Shown: positions 32,118 through 43,690, numbered from the stretch's first letter. The stretch is DNA of 64,000 nt from Nelumbo lutea (GCA_022828595.1 JAKGHH010000008.1:24606378-24670377); one strand, 5' to 3'. Numbers and translations are program-made. Notes: generated by a model not told the origin, from the sequence alone.

Positions 32118-35100
32118 TCACACCACCATTTCAGCTTCCTTAACACTACTAGGGATACCAATATCCAACCTCATGGTCGGTTTATATTGTTCTGGTACAA
32201 CTGCCCCACCCTGCACGCACATCTCCACCACTGCAGGAGCTTGGCCATAGAAGCTCCTAAGCTCTACTTGTAAAGGTGGGCCATTCACATCTGGTACATG
32301 CCAAACATACCTTGGTGGTATCAAGTCATCCAGCACAGCCGCTTGCCACCCATGCTGTCCATTCCTCTGTTGGTGCTTGTATGCCCCACAGTTTTGTGCC
32401 TTGTGCCCACTTGGACCCACATGCACCTCTGGACAGTAACCACACACCCTCACTGGATACTTCTTCATAAGCTTCAGGGCACCATCCCTCATCTTCTGCC
32501 ATGTTTTAAGAGTTGCTTCAGAGAGCAAGGCAACCTCTTCAGAGGTAGATGGAGGAATTATTTCTAAATCAGGAATTTCAGTTAATATTGGTTTTGTATT
32601 GGTGTCTGGGATGGGATCTGGTAAATCATCTTCATCCGCATCAATGATCTCACTTTTCCCAACACGGATCACGGGCTTTCTTCTTCTTTTTGTGGGTAGA
32701 TCATGCAGATCAAGTCCAGCTTGGACACAAAGCTCAACAATTGCTGGAACCCGTGGAATCGAGAACCTTTCCTCATGAGCAATCCGCTTTCCAAGACGGT
32801 CAAAAAGGTGGTATGCTTCAATTGGCAAAAGTACGTCTTCAACAGTTGCTTTTGTCCACTCATGAAGGCCCTTCCGGGCCCCAGCTTTCTGGCCCCTACA
32901 TGACTTAAATGGGTGACCAACAGGTCCAACGTGGATTTCATTGCACCATCTGCAGAATGAAAGGCATAACCAAATAAGACTAAAGAACATTTGCACAATA
33001 AATAACCAGCTTAGAAGATATAACTTGGTGCAATAATACAAGACAATCAAGTTGAAGCCCCACTTAGAAATTAAGTATATATTGTAGAATATGCGATGAT
33101 CTTTTAAACCTTTTCAGATGGTTACAGACATCCAACGTGAACAACATTTTGGATGAATAAATAACTTCCCAAGAACATTAAATACGGATCTTGTTTGCAT
33201 GAACCATATCTTGGAGTGCATACTGTATTTACAATTTCACATATTGCAGTATGGAGCTCATACTTCCTTTTTCAGATCCCTTTTACATTCCCTCATGTAC
33301 ACATTCCATTTAAATGGATATTTCATGGTTGCCTTTCTTCCAAAAAAAGAAGAAAATTAAGACTGAAACTTACTTGCAAGCATGTACTGGTACCACCTTT
33401 ATGAGTTTCTTTAGATTGTTGATCAATGTGATTCTCGCATTAAAGACTTCATATGCTACTGGTATAAGACGTCGAACCAGTAACCCATTTCGCGGAGGTG
33501 GAACTGGTCTCTTTGGTTGGCCTTTTCTGCTCTTCTGCCTTTCTCTGGCAGCTCTCCTAAGCTCAACTATAGGTATTGGAAAGGGCTTCTTCTCCTTCTT
33601 CGAGTAGTACCTAGGTAAATCCGCATTTTGAGGATAATTGTTTTTAATCACAAAAACATCTGAAGAAGGTCGACATGAAACTCGATGCAAAACTCTAAAC
33701 ACCAACGGAAGTTTAAGTTCATTGCCTGCGTACTGCAAAGAAAACATGAAGCTTCTTGAGAAAGGGTAAGTTGATATTGCATCACAACCCATGGATTATA
33801 ATTGACTTGAAAATACCTTAAGCTGCATCAACTGAAGCAAAACATTGAGAAAAAAGAAAACGATAAATATGTTAAACAATCAGAAATTGTAAAACAGTAC
33901 CTACCATGAAAAAATATGGTACTCATAGGGTAAATTATAGGGATGGTACAGACTTGCCAAACTGGTCCAGGAACAGAGCCCAGGTCTTATGCATCCCATC
34001 CTAAAAGATCCACATAGAAACATTGACCGATTGGATGAACTTGTTAAGCTCCTAAATGGAACAACTTCTTGGACTTTATGAAACTTTTCTAAGAATTGGA
34101 AAGAATGTAGTTTGGTTGAGGGTAATGAACCCACCACCATGTCTGATTATTCACAAGGAGATTGCATATGTAGGAGGACGTGAATTTACCATCGAGTCCT
34201 CTTCCTAGGACAAAAACAGGGGCTCAGCCCCTATGTTTTCTGCACTTTCTTTTCTTCCTTCTTTTCCTTCTAATGATTGCTGATTTTCTATGCTTTAATA
34301 TGAATTTAAGAAGTTTACACTTTTTTATGAAACAAATATATAAAACAGTAATAAGACCAGTAATGCTGTATGGAGCAGACTGCAGAGTGTTGGGCAGTCA
34401 AAAAGCATTTCAAAAAAGAATGAGTGTGGTAGAAATGCATATGCTGAGATGAATAAGTGGAGAAACTAGAAAGGCATGATCAGAAATAAAGTCATTCAAA
34501 GGAACCTAGAAATAGCTCCAATAGGTGATAAAATAAGAGAAAGTAGATTAAGATGGTTTGGTACATCACTAGTATGAAGAATCGATCATAAGTTGAAGGG
34601 GCTAAAAGGACTAGGGCAGACCAAAAAAGACATGGGTTGTAGTAAGAAATGATTTAAGCGTTCATAAGTTAACAATGGATATGGCACTAAACAGAACAGA
34701 ATGGAGAAACAGGATTCATGTAGCTAACCCCATATAGTCGGGGCAAGGCTTATGAAGATTATTGATAATTACTAGTGAAAGATGATTGGTGATTGCCATG
34801 AAACCTAGGAAATTACCCAAGGACTCAAGGTTTTTATTAAAAGAATGCATCAACAAGGTGACAAGGCGGCTCCCTGTCACCTAGCCTTGGTGGCTTGCTA
34901 ACTATGAGAAGCAAGGAAAAGGCTTAAAAAAAGAATTTGGAAATGTAAAGTTTTGGGGTGGATACTTACTAAGAATGCCATTTTCTATACAAGTAACAAA
35001 ATACTTATGGCACGTCTTAGGAATGCATATATTTTTTCCCTAATAAAGAAAGGCATTTATTGAAGAAGACATGAAATATAATATCAATACTTTAGTAGAG

Positions 35101-38100
35101 AGTGTGTATGTTTTATAAAATATACCTTCCAAGTTATGTTATACCAGTGTCAGGAATGAAATGGCACCAGATACTACATGGACATTTCCAAATATACTCT
35201 ATAAAATTAAAACACTCCAAAATATGTAAAGTGGTATGTTTAGTGTTTAGAAAATCATACCATGAAATATGTATGTTTAGAAACTTTGGCAAGACAATAA
35301 TTCTTGAAGTAGCTTCAAAAGTCAGATAACAATAATATGGGGATCTGAATAGAAACCTCTTGTAAGTTATAAGGTCCTCTCCCTTGATCCTCCAGCCCAC
35401 CCCCCTCCCCTCCCTTGTTATCCCCTAGGCCTCTTGTTGAGTTTTGGGCTGATATCACTTGCTTTTTTATGTACATAGCATATTTAGGAAGTTACTGGGC
35501 CCAAAGGCACATTAGTTTATGTTTAAGTTAAGAATGTTTATTTAGATTTTACAAGTAGCTGACTTACTAAGGGCATACTTGTCATTGTATTCAGTTTTTA
35601 TTTGTGAGTATGTAAGCTAATGAAAGGAGTGCCCAGACCTAATTTTGGCTTATCCCATTCTCTTCAATTTCTCTCCTATTTTCTTCTCTGCATAAACCTT
35701 CTCTTCTCTTTCTTTTCGTTTTTCTTACACAGGTTTTCTATCAAAACAAATTTTCTAAACTTTTCAACTTGGTATCAGAGCAAGTTTGCATTTTTTTTTT
35801 TGTGGATTTGCAATCCCTTGTAGCTGATCTAGGGTTTAAATCAGGAAGAACTAGAGAGAGGGGAAGAGTCGTGATTTAGTAGGACTCTTCAATTTTGACC
35901 TAGGAAGTGGCACTCTAGTTTTTTAGAGTTTCTTGAGGTTTTCTGAAGAGGGTGGTTCAAGTCCCAGGCTTTTTGGAGGCCTATAGAGGGAGCAGCAGCC
36001 TCCTCTCTTTCTTCTCCTGCTCCTACGGAAAAGGGAATCTTTGGAGGAAAGGGCTCATAGGGTATCAAGAAGGTGTTTGAGGTTTCTAAAGGAGATAAAT
36101 CTCTTTCTTTTCATCTCAAATTGATTTCCTAATCTGTTCTGGAAGTTATGGAGAGTTGTGATGTAGAAAACAACTTTGCATGTGAAATGAGACCAGGGGG
36201 AGGAGGTGTTAGAGATGTTTTTGGGGCTAGGACCATCACTACAGTCAAGTTAGATGGTACAAATTACTTAGAATGGTCACAATGTGCAAAGATGGCTATT
36301 GGAGCTCGTGAGAAATTGGGGTATGTCGCCGGTGAAGAAAAGATGGCTATTCGACTGACACAAACCCATGTATGCCTCTTGTTTCCTCTAATGGTTTAGT
36401 TCCTATTGATACTACTACCCCTACTCCTAACACCGTTGCAGATGACCTAGATCTCCCTATTGCACTCCGAAAAGGGAAGGGGAAGTGTACTATTCATTGC
36501 ATCTCACACAATCTTTCCTATAGTGGATTATCTCCATCCTACCAGGCCTTCCTTTCCTCCCTCGACTCGGTGTCTATACGTAGGAGTGTTAGTGAGGCTT
36601 TCTCCAAACCTAAGTGGGAAACAGCTATGCAGGAGGAAATGGAAGCATTGATTAAAAATTAGACATGGGAGATTGTGGATTTACCTAATGGCAAAGAGAC
36701 AGTTGGATGTAGATGGGTATATACAGTGAAGTACAAGGCTGATGGAAGTATAAAAAGGTAGCAAGGCTAGTTGCAAAAAGGTACACACAAATTTATGGCA
36801 TATATTACTTGGAGACTTTTGCACTAGTGGCAAAGATGAGCTCAATCCGAATTCTTTTACCACTAACAGTTACATACTCTTGGCCACTCTTCCAACTTGA
36901 TGTGAAGAACTTTTTTTTTATGGGGACTTGCAAGAGGAGGTCTACATGGATCTTCCATCTGGCTTTTACAATAATGTAGATAAAGGAAAGGTATGTAGAT
37001 TGAAGAAGTCTCTATATGGTTTAAAGCAATCATCCAGAGCTTGGTTTGACAGGTTTAGAAGTGCATTGGTTGTATTTGGCTATACTCAAACTCAATCTAA
37101 TCATACTCTTTTTTGTGAAAAAGACGGGATCACTAGTGTCAGTTTTGATAGTGTATGTGGATGACATTGTAGTCACAGGAAGTGATCTGAGTGAGATTGA
37201 TACCTTGAAGAAAAACCTGCACAAAGAGTTTGAGATTAAGGATCTTGAGGAGCTGAAGTACTTTCTGGGCATTGAAGTGGCAAGGTTCAATCATGGGATC
37301 TTCATCTCACAGAGGAAGTATGTTTTGAATCTACTATAGGAGACAAGAAAACTTGGGGCAAGGTTAGCTAATACACTTATTGATCAGAACCATAGAATAA
37401 ATGGTTCAGAAGGTGAGCTAGTAAAGGATGTTAGAAGTATCAGAGATTAGTGGGCTGGTTGCTATACTTATGTATGACACGACCAAACATCTCTTATGCA
37501 ATGAGTGTGGTGAGCCAATACATGCATGCCCCATGAGTTCAGCATTGGGAGGCCATTGATAGGATACTTTCCTATTTGAAGAGACACCTAGGTAGAAGCA
37601 TATTGTTTGTTGACCATGGATAGTTGAAGTTAGAGGCATACACAGATGTTGATTGGGCAGGGTGCCTAGATGACAGGAGATCCACATAAAGGGTTTGCAC
37701 TCTTGTTGGAGGTAATCTAGTTTCATGGAAGAGTAAGAAACAAATAGTTGTGGCAAAGCCAAGTGCAGAAGTTGAATACAAAGCCATGGCACATGGTGTT
37801 TCAGAGATCATCTGGGTCCATTCCTTGTTAGGGGAAATTGGAGTTGGGGCCAAAGAACCTATGATGCTATATTCTAACAATCAAGCAGCAATTAACATTG
37901 CCCACAACCCAGTTCAACATGATAGGACGAAGTATATAGAAATGGATACACTTTATAAGGGAAAGGGTGACATCCGGAGAAGTGTACTTACCATATGTTG
38001 CAGCTAACTTGCAACTTGCTGATGTTCTTACAAAATGTGTTGCAAGAAACAAGATGGAGCATGATCTACGCAAGTTGGGAATGTGTGACATCTATTCCCA

Positions 38101-41100
38101 ACTTGAGGGGGAGTGTTGAGTTTTGGGCTAATATCACTTGTTTTTTATTTACATAGCATAGTTAGAGAGTTATTGGGCCCAAGGCCCATTAGTTTATGTT
38201 TAAGTCAAGAGTGTTTATTTAGATTTTACGAGTAGCCGACTTACTAAGGGCATACTTGTCATGGTATTCAATTTTTATTTGTGTATATAGCCTAATGAAA
38301 GGGGCGACCAGACCTAATTTTGTCTTCTCCCACTCTCTTCAATTTCTCTCTTTTTTCTTCTCTGCATAAACCTTCTCTTCTCTTTCTTTTCCTCTTTCTT
38401 ACACAGGTTTTATATCAAAACAGATCTTCTAAACTTTTCTACTCTTCCCACTGATTTCATCCTGAAATTCAATGAAGTTTAAGTTACTCTAAGGAAGTTT
38501 TGGTTGGAATTGGAGGTATTATCTTGAGAGCTGATCGTTTTCTGATCTGGGCTAATAGTGGTCAAGTCACTGCTAGGGATGCCTCTGAAGCTGAAGTAGA
38601 AGCTTTCTTGAGGGTCTAAGATTTTCTAAGTGTTTGATCTCTGGGATTGAGAATAGTTATCTGTTGGGAAACAAAGTTGGAGACAGGCCTTTGGAGGATG
38701 GCTCACTTCCTGAATGAGATTCACTATCTTTCCTCTTTTCTTGGCTGCTGTTATAGATGGATTCCAAGATCTTTGAATCAAGTAGCTGACTTCTTAGCAA
38801 ATTCTCATAGGGAGAGGAATTTTTTGTATGGTGCTAATAGCCTAAATTTGTCTTGAATGGGCTTTTTGCTTTTTTGTATCAAAGCCCTTTTTTATAGTAA
38901 AAAGAAAATTTTCATTAAAGAAGAAAAAAAGGTACAAGCTAATTAGGTGTCAAGACAACACCTACACAAATCAAAAAAACAAAAATGCCGACACAAGATA
39001 AACCATCTGAGATACAAATTAGCAACCAAGATTTCCCCAAGCCTGACCCCAAGACTGTCTTAATTTGACTTGTAAAAAATCTATCAACACCATGACCCAA
39101 TCCGAAACAAATGACCAACAACCACCACCATCCTAACCAAGCTCCAGACCTTGCCTTCAGACACTTTTCTAATCCTTTCCTTATAATCCAGCAAATAGTG
39201 AAAGGTATGCAGTTCCAGATCAGCTTGGTCTTCTTGCTGCCACTGATTTCTGACCATGATGAGAAGTTCTCCGGAGGACTCCATGAATTGAGGTCCTCTT
39301 ACATCAAGAACTGCTGTAAACTATTCTCAACATATTCTGCACCGGACCTTTTCTCCTTCTCTCGAACCCCACACATTTCAAGACATCACTTTCATTTTCA
39401 GTTTCAGACTCCCCCTTCTTCTCCCACCTTCACTCTTCCACCAACTTCCTCAACTAGGTCTTCTCCCCGCCCTTCCCCTTCTCCAATAGCTTTCTTTTTA
39501 TTATACTCTTCTCTCCTATTCCTTTCAAATTGCTCTATTGCTTTTCTAACCACACTTTCCCTGCCCAGGAGAAATAACCCAAGAGATTTCCCCACCGCCA
39601 CCTGTCTCTCCACAAGTTGTTCAATACCCATGTTGCCCCCATTACTACTCTCCCTTCCCAAACCTTCCTCTCCCTCAAGACCTTCTGATTCCTCTTCCAC
39701 CCCCCCCCCATTAAAGCCTCCATCTCCTCCAACTCCTTCTGAACTTCCACTTCTCTTTTAATACCCATGTTGCCCCCATTACATTACCTTTTAGCTCAAA
39801 AAATAAAAAGAAAGCAAAATAAATGCATCTATAAGCTGAAGGAAAGGAATGTCTGTGGCTAAAGTGAAGAAATTGTTTCCAATTTATAATAGAGGACAAG
39901 CATCACCTCTACCCATGAGGCACAGAAGAACACAAAGAGCCCTTCGGAAGGAGGCGAGCCATTAACTGAGTGTATTAAGGACAAGAAACCAGTAAAAAGG
40001 ACTACGATGGAGAGGTCTGCTTCCACTACAGTTTACTTCTCTCCATCCTTCCATGTAGTAACCCTTCATGGATAGAAAAATTGCCAGAGTATTTAATGCA
40101 AGACAGAGAATAGAAAATAATCTTCTTCCTGTGTGAGGCACTCCAGGAAGCTGTTGTAACATTTTCTTTTCTCATCAATAAGATTCATTACCTTACCTTT
40201 TCGGGAAAAAAAAGCTTCCTTTCTATTTCCCTTCTTTTGAACTGTTTTATTTCTCGCGGTCCTTGACTTTGGAAATACCATTTTTGTCCCCCAAATCCAT
40301 TGTCTTGATGAAGTCAACCAACTCACACTTACTAACTGACATCATGGCCTGCCAAATCATTTCAAAGATCCAATCTACAGGCTCAAAGAGAGCTTGACTG
40401 AAATTGTCTATCCAGCCCAAAGTGCACTTTCACAACCCACTCATATACAACAATGTCCTTGTAGCCAATGAAACCCTCATACCAAATGCAGACTCATTAC
40501 CACAGCTCATTTTCCCAACCTGCTCATATCCAACATTGTCCATGTAAGCTCACCAGCCATCTCCATTTCCACTATGAATTGAGGAGAAGCACCTAGCATC
40601 AAGCCAATATATCTAAGCTAAGAAAAGCCCACAACACACTGGTTTAAAGGGTGATTCAAATTCTTCTGGTCGCCTTACCATAAAAACTAACAAGTTTTTC
40701 TTTCTCTGTTGTCTTAGCAGCTTTGTCAGAGGAGCATGAGTGCAGGACCAGATTCCCTAAAGAGAAAGAAACCAAAACAAAGATAAATCCATCCAGTACT
40801 GGGACCTTCCTAGCAAAGATTGGGAGAAAAACCTTGACATGGATGAAAATACAGAAGTGGCAGGAAAAATTGGATTTGTTCACAATCATAAGAGTTAGCA
40901 CTGGAAATCTGTTGAAAGCAAAGTCAGTTCCAAGAATCCATACACTAGAAATCTAGAATTTGGTCATTGGTGGAGCTTTAGCCCTGCAGCTGGATCTCAA
41001 GGAAGCAAATGGTCTTGAAAGTAGGAAGGTGATTTTGGCAAAAGATGATATAATCCTCAATTTGTCCCCAAAGTTTCAAAGCAGTCAAATGCAAGCCTAC

Positions 41101-42620
41101 ATGAGTCAGATGCTCATGCTTTTCCTTCTTTCTCTCTTTAAGAAACATTTGGCCATTTGTGTTTGCAGATCTTGTAATTCTGCAACCTACAATGCAGTAT
41201 TTTAAAAGGAGGACCTCAAGCATGCTTGTCTTACAGAGAAGGCCAATTTCATGGGGTGCACCTCACCTTGGTTCTTGCTATATATTGACAAAATTAACCT
41301 TGAATTTGATCTTGAATAGGTAGTCTGTATATTATAGGCTTGTGCCTACAATGTTTAGAGTTTAAACAGTTTAGCCTATGTAGGATTGAACAATACAAGG
41401 CTACAACCTTCGTCTTTCCATGACATTCCAACCAATTGAGTTAATAGGCTTTTCTGAAACACGTGATCTTCTTCAGAATTTAGATTTGTGTATTGTTATT
41501 ATTATATTTTGATTTTTGTCCAAAGAACCTTACCTTGTTTAGGCACACCTTGCCTTGCAGCCTGTGCCTTAGGCTCTAGGAACACCATATTCTTTCTCTA
41601 TGCATATCACTTATAACACACTAGATTGGCTGCAGTTGGCTAGTCCATTTGGGAGAATCTGAAATTTGATCAATTCATTCCTTTTCTAGTCTACTAAATG
41701 AGGGGAGAAGCCATAGGAAGAGGGAATAAAAGAGCAACAGAGTACAGTATATTTCTAAACAGTGGATAATGGTTTCATTTTATTTCATTATTGAGATAAG
41801 ATTGGGTGACTGCCTTATTCTTTTTAGTGTAATTAAATAATATCCATCCAACAGTTACAAGTATTGTAGCTTCAAACTCTTACATTGATACCACCTATTG
41901 GATGGACAGTAACTAAAGAAATTACACTAATACGGTCCTAATAATTTGGCAAATTGATAGAATTTTAGATGTTTCAATTATGGAATTGGTCTTCCCTATG
42001 GAATTATTTTTGTTGACATAATTTCCATCCAATGGCCTGTGAAAAATGGAGTCAATGGAATGCAAAATGTTCCAACTCTGATTGCAGCATACTCATTTAA
42101 GTGGCATAGACTCTTCTTTTTTTCTATTTGATTCCTCTTGTTTTGATAAATTAGTAAAAGTTGAGCTGATATTTTCATTTTTTATCCAAAACTAAATTTC
42201 CAATATTTCTGCCTTTCTGTTGTTCATAAATCAGAAAATTGTAACTGAATCATTTCTTTCAGTTCAACTACAACTTAATCATATGCAAACATAAAATGAT
42301 TAAGCACCCAACTATATCATGAACAAATGATGTTTTTATATAACAATTACTGGTCAGATTAACACTTGTTATTCTCTTTCTGTACATCTGCTTCAACTAA
42401 GCATCAAATTCGGTATACATGGACAGAAAAGAATCATGAAATGTCTACATACCGTGGATGAACCGATCGAACTAAGACCTGCGTACAGGTTCTCTTTTAA
42501 AGAAACTCCTTTTGGATGGTACGACACTCTGGATAACCCAAATCTTGGCAATGCCACCCCACTTTTATCATGCACGAAAGCCGCAATACCAGTTGGGTAC
42601 TGAGAAAAAGCACAAAACAT
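32118..42620 (-). CDS. APO1: APO protein, chloroplast (APO1/APO2 class)
   Basis: Three exons on the minus strand: 42453-42620, 33374-33732 and 32118-32949, giving 452 residues. Exons 2 and 3 join at TTGCAA/GTAAGT and CTGCAG/ATGG to make [13 protein letters not shown]. Exon 2 begins after TTTCTTTGCAG in phase 0, and exon 1 ends at CCACG/GTATGT in phase 0. The protein has two APO motifs, C-x2-C-[NP]E-[IV]HVG-[PV/PS]-GH-x4-C, at about residues 175-193 and 345-363, with highly conserved [20 protein letters not shown], [20 protein letters not shown] and [13 protein letters not shown] segments and an end [12 protein letters not shown]. Residues 1-70 are Ser/Arg-rich and transit-peptide-like. APO proteins bind RNA (APO1 promotes group II intron splicing) and are needed for photosystem I and [4Fe-4S] cluster accumulation. 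APO1 versus APO2 is from memory of the family; the class is secure. The 8.7-kb intron 1 is inference from splice phase and a plausible transit peptide. Confidence 0.85.
34150..34300. other. APO intron 1, no feature
   Basis: Between exon 2 and the RTE fragment nothing is recognised. A minus-strand frame at 33901-34140 has no known domain; whether it is a skipped or alternative exon cannot be told. Confidence 0.3.
34305..34775 (+). mobile_element. RTE-type LINE 3' end in APO intron 1
   Basis: The plus strand reads [18 protein letters not shown], then [20 protein letters not shown], the end of the reverse transcriptase region of plant RTE elements (usually F-Y-.-T-.-I-R-P-.-M-L-Y-G-.-E-C and E-M-R-M-L-R-W). 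Broken frames continue to a W-R-N-R-I-like end and CCCCATATAGTCGGGG..AAGGCTTATGAAGAT, a typical RTE 3' end. It is 5' truncated and dead, and antisense to the host gene. Confidence 0.75.
34780..35434. other. APO intron 1, no feature
   Basis: AT-rich intron sequence between the RTE fragment and the Copia element. No gene or repeat family recognised. Confidence 0.4.
35435..35766 (+). repeat. Copia 5' LTR
   Basis: Begins TGTTGAG and ends TTTTCA. It closely matches the 3' LTR, with scattered substitutions and small indels, which means the insertion is not recent. Confidence 0.9.
35770..35781 (+). promoter_or_regulatory. Copia primer-binding site (initiator Met tRNA type)
   Basis: TGGTATCAGAGC directly follows the 5' LTR. 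This is the standard Copia primer-binding sequence complementary to the initiator methionine tRNA. Confidence 0.85.
36148..36399 (+). pseudogene. Copia gag remnant
   Basis: 83 codons with the conserved start ESCDVENN and [14 protein letters not shown] of the gag UBN2-type domain, ending early at a stop just after the deletion junction. The remainder of gag, protease and integrase is absent. Confidence 0.75.
36400..38100 (+). pseudogene. Copia RT / RNase H remnant
   Basis: Three to four broken frames cover the pol end: pre-RT (36372-36662), RT (36928-37339, with the YVDD catalytic box at 37154-37165) and RNase H (37750-38007 and on). In-frame stops occur after IKN near 36660 and after NLL at 37339. 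Confidence 0.8.
38105..38113 (+). promoter_or_regulatory. Copia polypurine tract
   Basis: GAGGGGGAG immediately precedes the 3' LTR, where plus-strand DNA synthesis starts. Confidence 0.85.
38114..38440 (+). repeat. Copia 3' LTR
   Basis: Begins TGTTGAG and is alignable end to end with the 5' LTR, including ACTTACTAAGGGCATACTTG and TCTTCTCTGCATAAACC. Its last bases read CT instead of CA. Confidence 0.9.
38480..38880 (+). mobile_element. L1 LINE 3' end in APO intron 1
   Basis: Plus-strand RNase H-like remnants: [11 protein letters not shown], then [10 protein letters not shown] and [15 protein letters not shown] (the conserved R-.-.-N-.-.-A-D-.-L-A end of plant L1 ORF2). A stop and 3' region follow, so it is a 5'-truncated insertion. 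Confidence 0.65.
38890..39800 (-). mobile_element. Probable minus-strand LINE-derived sequence
   Basis: TTTTCATTAAAGAAG at 38911 is, read on the minus strand, CTTCTTTAATGAAAA, the usual L1 3' end. So this element lies tail to tail with the one at 38480-38880. Upstream on the minus strand are Glu/Arg-rich, low-complexity frames (39404-39768) that resemble LINE ORF1 linker sequence. The phrase ACCCATGTTGCCCCCATTAC occurs twice (about 39628 and 39762). Identity is uncertain. Confidence 0.35.
39810..42390. other. APO intron 1, upstream half: no gene recognised
   Basis: Open frames at 40723-40956 and 40960-41205 (plus strand) contain stretches such as [20 protein letters not shown] and [15 protein letters not shown]. 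They may be more transposon ORF1 debris, but no domain is clear. The rest is AT-rich. Confidence 0.35.
42453..42620 (-). CDS. APO1: Inferred first exon of the APO gene (transit peptide)
   Basis: A 56-codon exon from the ATG at 42620, reading [11 protein letters not shown]... and including a Ser/Arg/Lys-containing, acid-poor segment, then ending with SSIGSST at a GTATGT donor in phase 0. It matches the phase-0 acceptor at 33733. A T-rich, pyrimidine-heavy leader lies just upstream (42770-42830), and the promoter-like CCAAT cluster is beyond that. A stop-free alternative ATG in another frame begins near 42653. An acceptor-like TTCAG just before the chosen ATG leaves open a short 5' UTR intron. 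Confidence 0.6.
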
Positions 42621-42739
42621 CCCTGAATCCAGAAACCCAATTGCTCAAAACCCATAATTCTCGCAAGAAAAATACTTCAAAGTTATTTGACAACCCAGAA
42701 ACAGCCATAAACCCCACAACACTGCAACAATAACATTGA

Positions 42740-43135
42740 CGGAAGAAGCGCACGAGATAGAAGCCAAACATCGTAAGAAAGAGAGAAAAGAAAAAGAGAA
42801 TAATCTACAAGCAAGACTAATAACCTGGGTTTTGTATGCTGTTCGAGTTCAGTGCTTCAGTTTCTTTTACTCGAGCCCGAATGTAAAGCTACCATGTACA
42901 CTCTACACTGTACAGCGTTATCCGGTGTAAGACTGCAAGCTGATTTTTTCGATGGATATCAGGAAATGTGCCAAGCTGAGGGAATCGCTTTGCCCCTAAA
43001 AACCGAGCCCATCTCCGGGAAAATCTATGATGCGGAAAAGATACGGTATGGGAAGAGTTTTGACCAATCAAAACCCACCCATCAATTTTGATAAATAACA
43101 TCTGATTGGCTATTACGATTCCAGTTGATTGGTCA
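42740..43135 (-). promoter_or_regulatory. Probable APO promoter and 5' leader
   Basis: Upstream of the inferred first exon. The 90 bases 42770-42830 read, on the minus strand, as a pyrimidine-rich leader. Further upstream are three CCAAT-type boxes within 70 bases: minus-strand CCAAT at 43105-43109 and 43128-43132, and a plus-strand CCAAT at 43064-43068. The call is inference, as no TSS evidence is available. Confidence 0.4.
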
Positions 43136-43254
43136 TAGCCTGAGAACAAGACATCCAGTCACACATTGGGAAACCTTATGTTAAAATGGATATTCCCAAT
43201 GTATGGCTGATGCTTTCAGGAGATCCCGACTTTATGAAAGTTGATGCTGTTTAT

Positions 43255-43690
43255 GTTGTCCAACAGAAACAAATTTTACACCTAATTCAGTTTTGTTTTG
43301 TATCTTTTTGTTTTGCACTCTTACTTGTACAAAATTTGCATGTATTTTTTGTCTCATTTGCACATATTGGTAGTTTGATACTGCAAATTTTACATCTGAA
43401 ATAGTGATGTAAAATTTGCACCACCTTCCTCCTCCCTCAAATATCTCTTATATTAAGTGAAGACCACGTCATCTTGCTTGCTATCTTATTCCTAGACAGA
43501 TACATATAGCCCTCCTCATAAGTCATACCTCCATTCTTTTACTATAACATGGGAAATAAATCATTTTGCTTCTTATTTTACTTCTCACAAATAAATAAGA
43601 TAAAAATCTCAAACAAATTCAAACCAGAATTTACATTCAGCCTATTTGCACTCTCCAATTTAACTCTAATGCATTTCAAAACTTTTATTA
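43255..43690. repeat. Dispersed repeat, second copy of the 18.64-kb family
   Basis: Shares the ordered words TTTTGCACTC, CACCTTCCTC, GACCACGTCATCTTGC, CATTTTGCTTCTTATTTTACTTCTCACAAAT and CCTATTTGCACTCTC with 18640-18970. Terminal sequences carry AAATTTTACA / TGTAAAATTT inverted words. Confidence 0.45.

Larger units (their letters stand above)
35435..38440 (+). mobile_element. Ty1/Copia LTR retrotransposon, internally deleted
   Basis: Both LTRs, a primer-binding site and a polypurine tract are present. The interior has gag ([17 protein letters not shown] at 36230-36290), then jumps directly to the pre-RT region ([12 protein letters not shown]), RT ([30 protein letters not shown], the catalytic [13 protein letters not shown] at about 37145-37180, [13 protein letters not shown]) and RNase H ([43 protein letters not shown]). 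Protease and integrase are missing, so about 1.5-2 kb has been lost. Stops and frameshifts break the remaining frames, so it cannot move by itself. CTCT flanks both ends (4 of 5 bases of a possible 5-bp target duplication). It lies antisense in APO intron 1. Confidence 0.9.

Noticed and set aside
32669..33050. Frames overlapping the APO exon on both strands, and the frame running past 32949
   Set aside because: They are shadows, and the part of the minus frame beyond 32949 is intron after the CTGCAG acceptor.
33733..33792. ATG at 33792 as the APO start
   Set aside because: The frame enters through TTTTCTTTGCAG, a strong acceptor, and the peptide before it is not conserved-looking. An upstream exon gives a better transit peptide. 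Not fully excluded.
39111..39761. 216-codon Ser/Pro-rich plus-strand frame
   Set aside because: Low-complexity shadow of Glu/Arg-rich LINE-like sequence on the other strand.
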